From CBDFHJ01 sp965247635 (GTDB lineage Bacteria > Chloroflexota > Dehalococcoidia > Lucifugimonadales > Australimonadaceae), in contig CBDFHJ010000008.1 in assembly GCA_965247635.1 (NCBI GenBank), positions 495,269 to 559,268 on the forward strand: a DNA stretch of 64,000 nucleotides. Direction: 5' to 3'. Within the stretch, counting starts at the first letter, position 1. Each line of letters starts with the position of its first letter. Under the pieces are notes generated by a model that did not search any database, was not told the DNA's origin, and saw nothing but the letters and a program-made list of their open reading frames with translations. The translations under genes were made by a program, and so were the position numbers. This document shows positions 9,363 to 17,704 of the stretch, piece after piece.

Positions 9363-9579
9363 CGTTCGGTAAGCACGTAGCCGGTAGCGCCGCCGCCGAT
9401 TGTAGCATTACGTGCTTTGGCGGGCCAGCCGGACACCCAGAGGGGTTTATGCTGCCTAGGTTTAATCGCCCGGCTTGACGTTCGCTTTATCCCCCGTGTG
9501 GTTGATTAAGCGCGCACACCGGACCAGCCGCCCTGCACTTCTTGGAGGTCGCGGGCGTTTGCTGTTGGGCCAGCGGGGC

Positions 9580-10062
9580 CTATGCTGAACGAGCATTCTC
9601 ACCGTAGGCGCGGTGGCGGTCCTCATTCGCTCGAATCACCTTCATGAGGATCGGATAGAGCGATCGCATCTCAGCGCCGGTCAGGAGCTTGGTGAAGTAC
9701 TCCTCGATGTCTTGCTGGTGGACGCCCCAAACGTGCTGAAAGGCCTGCTGGCCCTGGTTGGTGATGACGGCGTAGGACCCCCGGCGATCCTCTGTGGACG
9801 CTTCGCGCCGAACGAGACCCGTCCGCTCCATTCGATCTATCAGTCGGGTGGTCCCGCTGCGGCTCAGCACGACCGAGTCCGCCAGAACCTGCATCCTCAG
9901 CCGGCCGTCCGGTGCCTCCGCCAGGTGGACCAGGACGTCGAACCAGGCGATAGGGAGACCTTGTGCCTCCAACCCCCGCTCCATATTCCGCATCACAACG
10001 GTATTCGCCCACTGGAATGCCCTCCAAACAGCCATTTGCTGCCGGTCGATGCTCTTGTCCAT
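9580..10062 (-). CDS. MarR-family transcriptional regulator
   Basis: 160 residues, winged helix-turn-helix of MarR type: helical dimerisation N-terminus, then GRLRMQVLADSVVLSRSGTTRLIDRMERTGLV (recognition region, about 54-85), the wing REASTEDRRGSYAVITNQG with the family DxR signature, and a C-terminal dimer helix. It is divergent from the small gene at 10174, with palindromes and a promoter between them, so it probably represses itself and that gene in response to a small ligand. Confidence 0.9.
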   Translation of the reverse strand: MDKSIDRQQMAVWRAFQWANTVVMRNMERGLEAQGLPIAWFDVLVHLAEAPDGRLRMQVLADSVVLSRSGTTRLIDRMERTGLVRREASTEDRRGSYAVITNQGQQAFQHVWGVHQQDIEEYFTKLLTGAEMRSLYPILMKVIRANEDRHRAYGENARSA

Positions 10063-10094
10063 GGCCCGAGCCTATCATGGATTAATTGCGGAGT

Positions 10095-10160
10095 CAACTA
10101 TTGACAGCTCAACCTGTTTGTGGTATATGGTTGCACAATCAATAGTTGTATAAGCAACTA
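10095..10160. promoter_or_regulatory. MarR operator palindromes and sigma70-like promoter
   Basis: A near-consensus promoter for the plus-strand gene: TTGACA (10101-10106), 17-nt spacer, TATATG (10124-10129). It is overlapped by CAACTATTGA (10095-10104), whose inverted copy TCAATAGTTG is at 10139-10148, and followed by an 18-bp palindrome TAGTTG-TATAAG-CAACTA (10143-10160). Repressor bound here would block both divergent genes. Confidence 0.75.
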
Positions 10161-10173
10161 AAGGAGGCACGAG

Positions 10174-10449
10174 ATGGCACATCACATCATGATCCGGGTA
10201 ACGGCGGACGACTATGCGACGTGGGAAGCGGTCCACAACTCTTGCCGGGAGGCACGCAAGGAGTACGGGCTTGTCGACGGGCCCTTCTATAAGGACGCTG
10301 CCGACCCCAACTCCGCCCTAGTCCACCTGGTGGCTGAAGATCTGGATCGGGCTATGGGTTGGTTCAAGGACCCCCGGTTTAGTGAGGCAAACGCCAAGGT
10401 GTCGCTGGCCGGCCCACGCGAGGTCTACTTCGCGGAGAAGCAGGGCTAG
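10174..10449 (+). CDS. small hypothetical protein under MarR control
   Basis: 91 residues; AAAGGAGG ribosome site before ATG. Sequence pattern (HHIMIRVTADDYATWEAVH, then ALVHLVAEDLDRAMGWFKDPRF and a final strand VYFAEKQ) fits a single ferredoxin-like dimeric barrel of the antibiotic-monooxygenase/NIPSNAP type. No catalytic residue is assignable. Position next to the operator suggests it is the regulated target. Confidence 0.65.
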   Translation: MAHHIMIRVTADDYATWEAVHNSCREARKEYGLVDGPFYKDAADPNSALVHLVAEDLDRAMGWFKDPRFSEANAKVSLAGPREVYFAEKQG

Positions 10450-10623
10450 ACGCGACCCACCGCCGTCGTCACAGAGGGGGAGAGCCGAGCTGATGGCCCC
10501 CTGCGGTACGGCGATCGCAGCACCAGACTAGCCTGCCGTGCCGGCATGCTCGTAGGGCGCGGCGGGTTTATAATCGCCTAGGCCTGAACACGAGGCCGGG
10601 GTTGGGGTCTTCGCTCCATTCGT

Positions 10624-10679
10624 GCTTCGACGAGCCTGTCCTTCGTCCGCCTAAGGCGGACGAAGGGCTTGTCGAAGGG
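10624..10679. repeat. dispersed palindromic repeat
   Basis: Perfect 12-bp stem CCTTCGTCCGCC/GGCGGACGAAGG (10640-10666, TAA loop) with flanking complementary TTCGAC-AGCC and GGCTTGTCGAA arms. Belongs to the family of intergenic cgaagg/cttgtcgaa repeats seen again near 12.6, 16.5, 45.5, 57.2 and 58.5 kb. It lies in the 289-bp gap before the ABC exporter. Confidence 0.7.
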
Positions 10680-10738
10680 CGGCATATGCCAGTCCAGAGC
10701 TCGGTCCAGGACCAACGCACCACCCTAACGGAGCTTCG

Positions 10739-12547
10739 ATGTTTCGAGGACGCCGTCCGCTAGAGCTCCCGTCCGCCTCGGCGCTTACGAGCGTCAATCT
10801 GATGAGGACCGTGGGGTTCTTGGCGCCCTACTGGCGGCGCTTCCTGTTCATTCTGGCCACGGTCGGCGTCGGCGCGCTCCTGGGCCTGGCGCCGCCGTTC
10901 CTCGTGCGCAGCATCATCGACAGCGCCATCGGCGGTGCGGAGCGGGACCTGCTGACCCGCCTCGCCGTGGGGCTGGTGGCCGTGGCCCTGGCCAGCGGTG
11001 TCGTGGGCGTGCTCCGCAGCTACCTGAACACGGTGGTCAGCCAGCGGATCATGTACGACCTGAAGCAGCGCTTGTTCCGCAGGCTTCAGTCCCTCTCCCT
11101 GAAGTTCTTCACCGGTCACCAGACCGGAGATCTGATGTCGCGGCTGACCAGCGACATCTCCGGCATCGACAACGTCATCTCCGGCACGCTGGTGTCCATC
11201 ATCTCCAACATCTTTATCCTGACCGTTACCCTCACCGCCATGGCCACGCTGAGCTGGCAGCTCACCTTGCTCTCCTTGCTTGTTCTGCCGTGGCTCATTC
11301 TGCCAACGTTCACCGTGGGACGGCTCCGCCGACGGCTGCGACGGGAGCGCCAGCAGCGCAACGCCGCCGTCAACGCGCAGATGGCGGAGAGCCTCAGCAT
11401 CAGCGGCGTGGTGTTGGTCAAGACCTTCACCCGGGAGCAGGAGATCGCGGACCAGTTCACCACCGATACCCACGCGCTGATGGACCTTCAGGTGCGGGAG
11501 GCGCTCGTGGGGCGCTGGTACTTCATGCTGCTGGCCTTGGTCACCACCGCCGGACCGGCGCTCATCTACTGGTACGGTGGCGTCCAGGCCATCGCCGGGA
11601 CGGTCACCATCGGTACCATCGTTGCCTTCGTCGCGCTCATGGGCAGAATGTACGGCCCCGCCACGGACCTGATGAGCCTGCACGTGGACGTCATGACCTC
11701 TTTCGCCTACTTCGAGCGCATCTTTCAGTACTTGGACCTGGAGCCGGATATCGCCGACGCGCCCGACGCGGTGGAGCTGCCTCCGATAAACGGAGCGATC
11801 CGGTTCGACCACGTCACGCTGGAGTACCTCCCCGGCACCCGGGCGGTGGACGACCTGTCGCTGGAGGTGGAGCCTGGCCAGCTAGTGGCGCTGGTGGGGC
11901 CCAGCGGAGCCGGCAAGACGAGCATCACCTACCTGATACCCCGGCTGTACGAGCCGACCGGCGGGCGCCTCTACGTGGACGGCCACGAGATTCGGGACGT
12001 CACGCTGGAGTCCCTGCGCCGGCAGATCGGCGTGGTGACCCAGGAGACGTTCCTGTTCCATGCGTCGGTGGCCGACAACCTCCGCTTCGCCAGGCCCGAC
12101 GCCACCGTGGACGAGCTGGAGGCAGCCTGTAAGGCCGCCTACATCGCCGACGTCATCCACGAGCTGCCCGAAGGGTACGAGACCGTGGTCGGCGAGCGTG
12201 GCTACCGGCTCTCCACGGGAGAGAAGCAGCGCCTGGCCATCGCACGCGTGCTGCTAAACGAGCCCCGCATCCTGCTGCTGGACGAGGCTACCGCCTCGTT
12301 GGACTCCCACTCGGAGCAGGCCATCCAGCGGGCGCTGGTGCCGTTGTTGCGCGGCCGCACGAGCATTGTCATCGCGCACCGGCTCTCCACGGTCCTGGCC
12401 GCCGACGTCATTCTGTACATCGACCGGGGCCGGCTCATGGAGCACGGGACCCACGCCGAGCTACTGGCCCTCGACGGCCTCTACGCGCGCCTCTACGAAG
12501 CACAGTTCAAAGCCGCTAACCACCCCGCTGAGCAGCTCGCCGACTAG
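10739..12547 (+). CDS. ABC transporter, fused permease/ATPase (exporter type)
   Basis: 602 residues: six membrane segments in about residues 25-310 (ABC exporter type-I domain) followed by the nucleotide-binding domain. Walker A GPSGAGKTS is at about 388-396, the signature LSTGEKQR at about 491 (LSGGQ variant with Thr and Glu), Walker B ILLLDEATAS just after, and the H-loop IAHRLST. The family works as a homo- or heterodimer exporting lipids, drugs or peptides; substrate unknown. Preceded by ACGGAG ribosome site. Monocistronic. Confidence 0.92.
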   Translation: MFRGRRPLELPSASALTSVNLMRTVGFLAPYWRRFLFILATVGVGALLGLAPPFLVRSIIDSAIGGAERDLLTRLAVGLVAVALASGVVGVLRSYLNTVVSQRIMYDLKQRLFRRLQSLSLKFFTGHQTGDLMSRLTSDISGIDNVISGTLVSIISNIFILTVTLTAMATLSWQLTLLSLLVLPWLILPTFTVGRLRRRLRRERQQRNAAVNAQMAESLSISGVVLVKTFTREQEIADQFTTDTHALMDLQVREALVGRWYFMLLALVTTAGPALIYWYGGVQAIAGTVTIGTIVAFVALMGRMYGPATDLMSLHVDVMTSFAYFERIFQYLDLEPDIADAPDAVELPPINGAIRFDHVTLEYLPGTRAVDDLSLEVEPGQLVALVGPSGAGKTSITYLIPRLYEPTGGRLYVDGHEIRDVTLESLRRQIGVVTQETFLFHASVADNLRFARPDATVDELEAACKAAYIADVIHELPEGYETVVGERGYRLSTGEKQRLAIARVLLNEPRILLLDEATASLDSHSEQAIQRALVPLLRGRTSIVIAHRLSTVLAADVILYIDRGRLMEHGTHAELLALDGLYARLYEAQFKAANHPAEQLAD

Positions 12548-13000
12548 GGCCCTACGCTCCAGAGCGCCCCCCGTTTGCCATTCTGAGTCCCGATGCAATC
12601 GGGGCGAAGAATCTCGTTCCCTCCGGGATGAAAGACGAGTTTCCTCGTTCCGTTCGGAATGACAGAGGGTGGTGCTTCGGAGTGACAACGCTTCAGCCGT
12701 CATTCTGAGTTGCACAGCGGCGCCCCCCGTTTGTCATTCTGAGGCCCGATGCAATCGGAGACGAAGAATCTCTCGGGATGTACCCAGATGGTGAGAGACC
12801 CTTCGTTTCACTCAGGGTGACAGCGGCAGTGCGAAATGGAAGTGATTCAAAAGACCTCCGTGGTCTGTGTGGTCAGTTCATGCCATATCGGTATAGGTAT
12901 TGTATGTCCCAAAACGAATCGGTATCGTTCCAGACCGTGTTACATGCGGGCCACGCTGAGGCGAGCCCTCCACTTCCGCAGAGGGGGTAGTCCAGCCTTT
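12548..13000. repeat. intergenic repeat cluster
   Basis: Two related copies (about 12572-12690 and 12725-12830) of a dispersed element: cattctgag, a CCGATGCAATCGG palindrome, cgaagaatctc, and a complementary ggaatgacag/cagggtgacag end. These are the self-complementary intergenic repeats common in this genome. The remainder up to 13000 holds a GAGGGGG purine stretch ahead of the binding-protein gene; no other gene is seen. Confidence 0.65.
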
Positions 13001-13885
13001 ATGCACGGCCGTCTATCCGTTGCCCGAGTCCTTTGCGTTGCCGTCCTAGCCCTGCTTATGGCCAGCTGTGGCGGCGAGACGGAGAAAGTCTTCTACATCG
13101 GCGGCATCCCAGACCAGGAGGTCTCCCGCTTGGAGACGCGATTCAACGGACTGGCCGACTACCTGACCGATGAGACCGGAGTCACGGTGAAGTACATCCC
13201 GTCTATCGACTACGCTGCGGTAGTGACCGCCTTCAAGCAGGGCGACGTCGAGATGGGCTGGTTCGGCGGGCTCACGGGCGTGCAGGCGCGGCTGGCGGTT
13301 CCGGACGCCCAGGCCATCGCGCAGCGTCCGCGAGACGCGGCGTTCCATTCGGTGTTCGTGGCGGACCCGGCCCTGAACCTCGCCTCGCTGGAGGACGTTC
13401 GCGGCAGGACGTTGACCCTCGGGAGCGTGAGCTCCACCTCCGGCCACCTGATGCCCCGTTTCTTCCTAGCCGAGACGGGCGTCAACGTGGACGATGGCTT
13501 GAAAGGCCCGCTCAACTTCAGCGGCTCCCACGATAAGACGTGGAAGCTGGTGGAAGCCGGCACCTTCGACGTCGGCGCGCTCAACGAGGCGGTGTGGGAG
13601 ACCCGTGTCGCGGCCGGCGACGTCGACCTGGCGAAGGTGGACGTCTTCTTTACAACACCGGCGTACTACGACTACCACTGGGTCATCGGCGGCGACGTCG
13701 ACGCGGAGTTCGGCCCAGGTACCGCCCAGCAGTTCCAAGACGCACTCCTTCGCATCAGCATCGACGAAGGTCCACGGGAGCGCGTGATCGCGGAGGCATT
13801 CCAAACGGAAGGGTTCATCCCAACCAGCAATGAGAACTACGAGGCAATTGAGCAGGTCGCCCGCCAGCTCGGCATCGTCGAGTAG
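13001..13885 (+). CDS. PhnD-like ABC substrate-binding lipoprotein, predicted selenium-oxyanion binder
   Basis: 294 residues from ATG 13001. Signal peptide with lipobox LLMASC (Cys about residue 25), so anchored outside the membrane. Fold is the phosphate/phosphite/phosphonate PhnD type: FYIGGIPDQEVSRLETRF, YIPSIDYAAVVTAFKQGDVEMG, WFGGLTGVQAR and LGSVSSTSGHLMPRFF. The WFGGLTGVQAR stretch is, as I recall, typical of the clade TIGRFAM names putative selenate-binding (TIGR04553). It heads a four-gene importer operon that converges on senB, which supports a selenium role. Phosphonate or phosphite uptake is the alternative. Confidence 0.8.
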   Translation: MHGRLSVARVLCVAVLALLMASCGGETEKVFYIGGIPDQEVSRLETRFNGLADYLTDETGVTVKYIPSIDYAAVVTAFKQGDVEMGWFGGLTGVQARLAVPDAQAIAQRPRDAAFHSVFVADPALNLASLEDVRGRTLTLGSVSSTSGHLMPRFFLAETGVNVDDGLKGPLNFSGSHDKTWKLVEAGTFDVGALNEAVWETRVAAGDVDLAKVDVFFTTPAYYDYHWVIGGDVDAEFGPGTAQQFQDALLRISIDEGPRERVIAEAFQTEGFIPTSNENYEAIEQVARQLGIVE

Positions 13886-13895
13886 CGACGGCCGC

Positions 13896-14648
13896 GTGCC
13901 CGCCGTCGCACTGGAGGGCGTCACGAAGCGCTACGGCCAAGTGCGTGTGCTGGAGCCGCTAGACCTGACCGTGTATCCGGGCGAGTCCGTAGCCGTTGTA
14001 GGCCCTAGCGGCGCGGGCAAGACCACTCTCTTTCGCCTGCTGACGGGGTCTCTGGTGCCGGACGAAGGCCGGGTGCTGCTCTATGACCAGGACCTGAGCA
14101 ATATGCGGCCAGGCCGCGACCTTTCGCGGCTGGTCGGCATGGTGGCCCAGCAGTACGACCTGGTGCCGAACATCTCCACGCTGCACAACGTGCTGGCCGG
14201 ACGTCTCGGCGAATGGGGAATTTGGAAGTCCTTTTCCTCGCTCCTCTCTCCGGTCGACCGGCCTTTGGCGCTGGCGGCGCTGAAGCGGGTGGGCCTGTCC
14301 GACAAGGCCTCTTTGCGTGCCGCCCGGCTTTCCGGAGGCGAGCAGCAACGAGTGGCCATCGCGCGGGTGCTAGTGCAGGACCCGGCCATAGTCCTGGCCG
14401 ACGAACCCGTGTCGTCGCTGGACCCGGCCCGGGCCAGGGAGGTCGTCCGGTTGCTGGTGAGCGTCACCCAGGAGGCCCACAAGACGCTGGTGGCGAGCAT
14501 CCACACCGTGGAGCTGGCACGCGAGCATTTCAGCAGGGTCGTGGGACTGCGCAACGGCGCCGTGGTCTTCGACGTCCCCAGTAGCGATGTCACCGACGCC
14601 ATGCTTGGCGAGCTCTACGACCTCCGAGGACTGCGCGGTGAACTCTAG
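13896..14648 (+). CDS. ABC importer ATPase (PhnC-like)
   Basis: About 250 residues from the GTG at 13896, 10 nt after the binding-protein stop; an upstream ATG at 13830 would overlap that gene. Walker A GPSGAGKTT, Q-loop GMVAQQYDLVPNIS, signature LSGGEQQRVAIARVL, Walker B AIVLADEPVSSLDP and switch His SIHTVELA are all present. PhnC-type ATPases energise phosphonate or oxyanion import. Tight spacing with neighbours indicates one transcript. Confidence 0.9.
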   Translation: MPAVALEGVTKRYGQVRVLEPLDLTVYPGESVAVVGPSGAGKTTLFRLLTGSLVPDEGRVLLYDQDLSNMRPGRDLSRLVGMVAQQYDLVPNISTLHNVLAGRLGEWGIWKSFSSLLSPVDRPLALAALKRVGLSDKASLRAARLSGGEQQRVAIARVLVQDPAIVLADEPVSSLDPARAREVVRLLVSVTQEAHKTLVASIHTVELAREHFSRVVGLRNGAVVFDVPSSDVTDAMLGELYDLRGLRGEL

Positions 14649-15426
14649 GCTCCTGGAGAGCCGCCGTCTTCTGACCATTCTGCTCCTGGCCGCCTTTGGG
14701 TGGAGCCTGTTGCATGTAGGCTGGGGCCCTGACCTGGTCCATTCAGGCGGGCTCAAGGCCACGCTCGAGATCGGCGCCTCACTCTTCCGTCCGGACCTTT
14801 CGGGCAGCGTGCTGGGCGACGCGCTCCGGGCAAGCTGGCGGACCATCGCTTACGCGGTGGCTGGGCTGTCATTGGCGCTGGCCATCGGGCTGCCCCTGGG
14901 GGTCATCGCCTCCGGTGTGCTCAACCGTTCCCCCTGGATGCGGCGTCTCAACCAAGGCGCGGTCCGGTTCGTCCTCGCATTCTTCCGTTCCATCCACGAG
15001 CTGGTCTGGGCATGGCTCTTCGTGGCGGCGCTGGGACTTTCGCCCATGGCGGCCGTGCTAGCCCTGGGCATCCCCTACGGCGGTATCCTCGGCCGCATCT
15101 ACTCCGAGCTTTTGCAAGACGTGCCCGAGGCGCCCTTGCGGGCCCTGCGCAGCGCCGGCGCCTCCGAGTGGCGGGTGCTCTGGTTCGGACGACTGCCCAT
15201 GGCGCTGCCCGACATGCTCAGCTACAGCTTCTACCGGCTGGAGTGCGGCATCCGCTCGGCGGCCATCCTGGGTTTCGTGGGTCTGGGCGGCCTGGGCTAT
15301 CAGGTCCAGATCTCGCTGGACGACCTGGACTACAGCCGGGCGTGGACCTTCCTGCTGGCGCTGGTGGTGCTGGTGGTCGCGGTGGACGTCTGGAGCACCT
15401 TGGTCAGGCGGAGGCTCGTGGCATGA
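14638..15426 (+). CDS. ABC importer permease 1 (PhnE-like)
   Basis: 262 residues from GTG 14638, overlapping the ATPase stop by 11 nt. About six hydrophobic segments; the permease EAA loop is seen as EAPLRALRSAGASEWRVLWFGRLP, the contact to the ATPase. PhnE-type. Ends in an ATGA overlap with the second permease gene, so the two are translationally coupled and likely form a heterodimeric channel. Confidence 0.88.
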   Translation: MNSRLLESRRLLTILLLAAFGWSLLHVGWGPDLVHSGGLKATLEIGASLFRPDLSGSVLGDALRASWRTIAYAVAGLSLALAIGLPLGVIASGVLNRSPWMRRLNQGAVRFVLAFFRSIHELVWAWLFVAALGLSPMAAVLALGIPYGGILGRIYSELLQDVPEAPLRALRSAGASEWRVLWFGRLPMALPDMLSYSFYRLECGIRSAAILGFVGLGGLGYQVQISLDDLDYSRAWTFLLALVVLVVAVDVWSTLVRRRLVA

Positions 15427-16301
15427 GCCTGACCCAGCCGGTCCAAAGACGGCGTGTGAGCTCGCGCTTCCCGCGGCTGGGGATTATTCAGCTTTCGGTG
15501 TTCTTCATACTGGCGATGATGGCCGTGTCGTGGTTCTTCGTCCTAGGGCTGGACAGGGCCCAGAGCCACCCCTTCTTCTCCGGTGAGACGCTGAGCCGCG
15601 CGACATCCTTCGTCCGAGAGCTGCTGGGCGTTGGCGATTCCAGGCCCGCCGCCTTCGCGCAAGCCAGCGAGTGGTGGCGTACGGCCCGGCTCGCCTACGA
15701 CACTTTGGCGATGAGCGTGCTGGCCATCAGCCTGGCCTCGGTGGTGGCGCTGGCCACGTTCATGTTCGGCGCCCGCAACGTGATGCTGGGCGAGCTGGCC
15801 CCCGACGGATCATGGGTGTGGCGAGGGATCTACGTGGTAACGCGCGGCTTCTTCACCCTCAGCCGGGCTATCCCCGAGCTCATATGGGCCATGCTGATCG
15901 TCTTCGTCTTCTCCCCCGGCATCCTTCCCGGCGCGGTGGCCTTGGCTATCCACAACTGGGGCATCCTCGGCAAGCTCTCAGCGGAGGTAGTCGAGGGCCT
16001 GGACCCACGTCCGGCCAGGGCGCTGCAAACGGCGGGGGCAAGCCACCTCCAGGTCCTGGTCTATGGGGTGCTGCCCCAGGCACTGCCTCGTTTCCTCACG
16101 TACCTCTTCTACCGGTGGGAGGTAATCATCCGGACCGCCATCGTGGTCGGGTTCGTGGCCGCAGGGGGCCTCGGCACCGAGTTCCGGCTCAGCATGAGCC
16201 TCTTCCACTACACAACGGTCGCGTTGCTGCTGGCGTGGTACCTGCTGCTCGTCCTCGCGGTGGACCTAACTTCGGCCGGCATGCGCCGGCTGGCCCAGTA
16301 G
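15423..16301 (+). CDS. ABC importer permease 2 (PhnE-like)
   Basis: 292 residues, ATG in the ATGA overlap with permease 1. Six membrane segments, EAA-loop equivalent DPRPARALQTAGASHLQVLVYGVLPQ. Paralogue of permease 1; PhnE pairs are usual in PhnCDEE systems. It ends 408 nt before the convergent senB stop. Confidence 0.88.
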   Translation: MSLTQPVQRRRVSSRFPRLGIIQLSVFFILAMMAVSWFFVLGLDRAQSHPFFSGETLSRATSFVRELLGVGDSRPAAFAQASEWWRTARLAYDTLAMSVLAISLASVVALATFMFGARNVMLGELAPDGSWVWRGIYVVTRGFFTLSRAIPELIWAMLIVFVFSPGILPGAVALAIHNWGILGKLSAEVVEGLDPRPARALQTAGASHLQVLVYGVLPQALPRFLTYLFYRWEVIIRTAIVVGFVAAGGLGTEFRLSMSLFHYTTVALLLAWYLLLVLAVDLTSAGMRRLAQ

Positions 16302-16708
16302 GGCGGACGAAAGGCGGACCCGCGGGTACCGTCATCTCGCCCTCGACTCGTGGGAGCGGGGGCCTGGCACGAGACTCCTCGTCCGCATCAAGTGGATTCG
16401 GAATGACAGAAGGCAACTCGCAATGGTATGGAACTGGGTGGAGGGCGGAAACCTCAGCCTAGCAGAGCAGCGCTCAGGGGCGGGCTGGGTGGGACAACCT
16501 ACCTAGGCCTATCGCGCCTAGAGGTCGACCACTACTAGATTCCTCGCTTCGCTCGGAATGACAGAAGGCATTCGCAATGACGGAAGGCATCAGAAGCATT
16601 GTGGGGTTTGAGGTCCGACCATCTCATTACAAGCGGGGCTTCCTTCGCTCCGTTCGTCCTTCGACAGTCCTAGGACAAATGCACACGGTGCAGGCTCCAA
16701 AGCTCTCG
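16302..16708. repeat. intergenic repeats between importer and senB
   Basis: Gap between convergent operons filled with degenerate dispersed repeats: two ggaatgacagaaggc units (16400-16410, 16554-16567), aatgacggaaggc near 16575 and a cttcgtcc/cttcgacag unit at 16640-16672. No coding potential seen. It probably also terminates both convergent transcripts, but no clean intrinsic terminator is visible. Confidence 0.55.
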
Positions 16709-17665
16709 CTAGTCGGGCGTCAGGCTGGTCAGCAGAGCTGCCCAGTTTGCCCGTTCGGCCTCGGGGCGGGCCAAGTGCGCCTTCCGGGCGATGTGCGCGT
16801 GTAGGGCGTTGAGGTAGGCAGGGTCTGTCTCGGCCCGGCGCAGCAGGCGGCTGAGGCCGCGTGTATCGCCTGGTGTGTAGTAGCCCGGGTACTCCTCACC
16901 CAGCAGTCCGATGTTGCCGGGGATGCGGCTGCCGATCACGGGCACGCCGTCAGCCAGGGCCTCCGAGACCACGTTGGCGCCACCCTCCAGCTTCGACGAA
17001 AGCACCAGCACCCGGCTGCGCTTCATGGTCCGGCGAGTCCTCCAGTGGGGCATCTCGCCCAGCCACCGATAGCGGGGGTTGCGCGTTACCTCAGCTAGCG
17101 CGCGCTTCTCCATGCCCTTGGTCATGGCGCCGCCCACCTGAAGAACCCGGATGCGGGAGGAGGCGGGCAGCAATCGAGACGCCATGGCGGCACGAAAGGG
17201 GTCCTTGACGGTCCGGAGGTGTCCCACCACACACACGTCGAAGGTCTCGGGCCGCGTGTCGTTCCCTCCAGGGGTTGTCGTCGCGGACTGGATGATGGGC
17301 ACCACCTTGTGACGGAGGCGCGCGGGCAGCTCGTCGCCCGCCAGCGGTTGCAACGTCACGATTCGGTCCGCCAGCTCCAGAGACCGCTGGGCGTTGGCGT
17401 CGACGTGGATGTCCTGGTATACATCGGTGCCGGTGAGGGCCAGGACCAGCGGCAAGGCTGGGTACGCCTCTTTGTACTGGCGCATGGCGTCGGCGCTGCG
17501 GCGGGCGTGCAACGCGATGAGCACATCGCAACGCTCATCATGGAACTCGGTCTGAACCGTCACCCGGTGCCCCAGCGAGCGGAGGAGCTTTGCCCAGCGC
17601 AGCGCGGTAACCCGGTTACCGTACCGGGTGCCACGGGGCGCTGGCGTCACCAGAATGATCTTCAA
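16709..17665 (-). CDS. senB: selenosugar synthase SenB (GT-B glycosyltransferase-like)
   Basis: 318 residues, TTG start after AGGAG. Matches the TIGR04348-type glycosyltransferase: N-terminal ILVTPAPRGTRYGNRVTALRWA, DVLIALHARRSADAM, LVLALTGTDVYQDI, FDVCVVGHLRTVKDPFR and C-terminal SKLEGGANVVSEALADGVPVIGS (GT4-like donor site). Known SenB makes seleno-N-acetylglucosamine from selenophosphate and UDP-GlcNAc. Adjacent, same-strand senA (39-nt gap) and selD supply the partner enzyme and selenophosphate, so the assignment rests on family plus context. Confidence 0.88.
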   Translation of the reverse strand: MKIILVTPAPRGTRYGNRVTALRWAKLLRSLGHRVTVQTEFHDERCDVLIALHARRSADAMRQYKEAYPALPLVLALTGTDVYQDIHVDANAQRSLELADRIVTLQPLAGDELPARLRHKVVPIIQSATTTPGGNDTRPETFDVCVVGHLRTVKDPFRAAMASRLLPASSRIRVLQVGGAMTKGMEKRALAEVTRNPRYRWLGEMPHWRTRRTMKRSRVLVLSSKLEGGANVVSEALADGVPVIGSRIPGNIGLLGEEYPGYYTPGDTRGLSRLLRRAETDPAYLNALHAHIARKAHLARPEAERANWAALLTSLTPD

Positions 17666-17704
17666 AGCACTCCTGCCTGGCCAAGCCTCAACGCGGCGTT
17701 ACCT

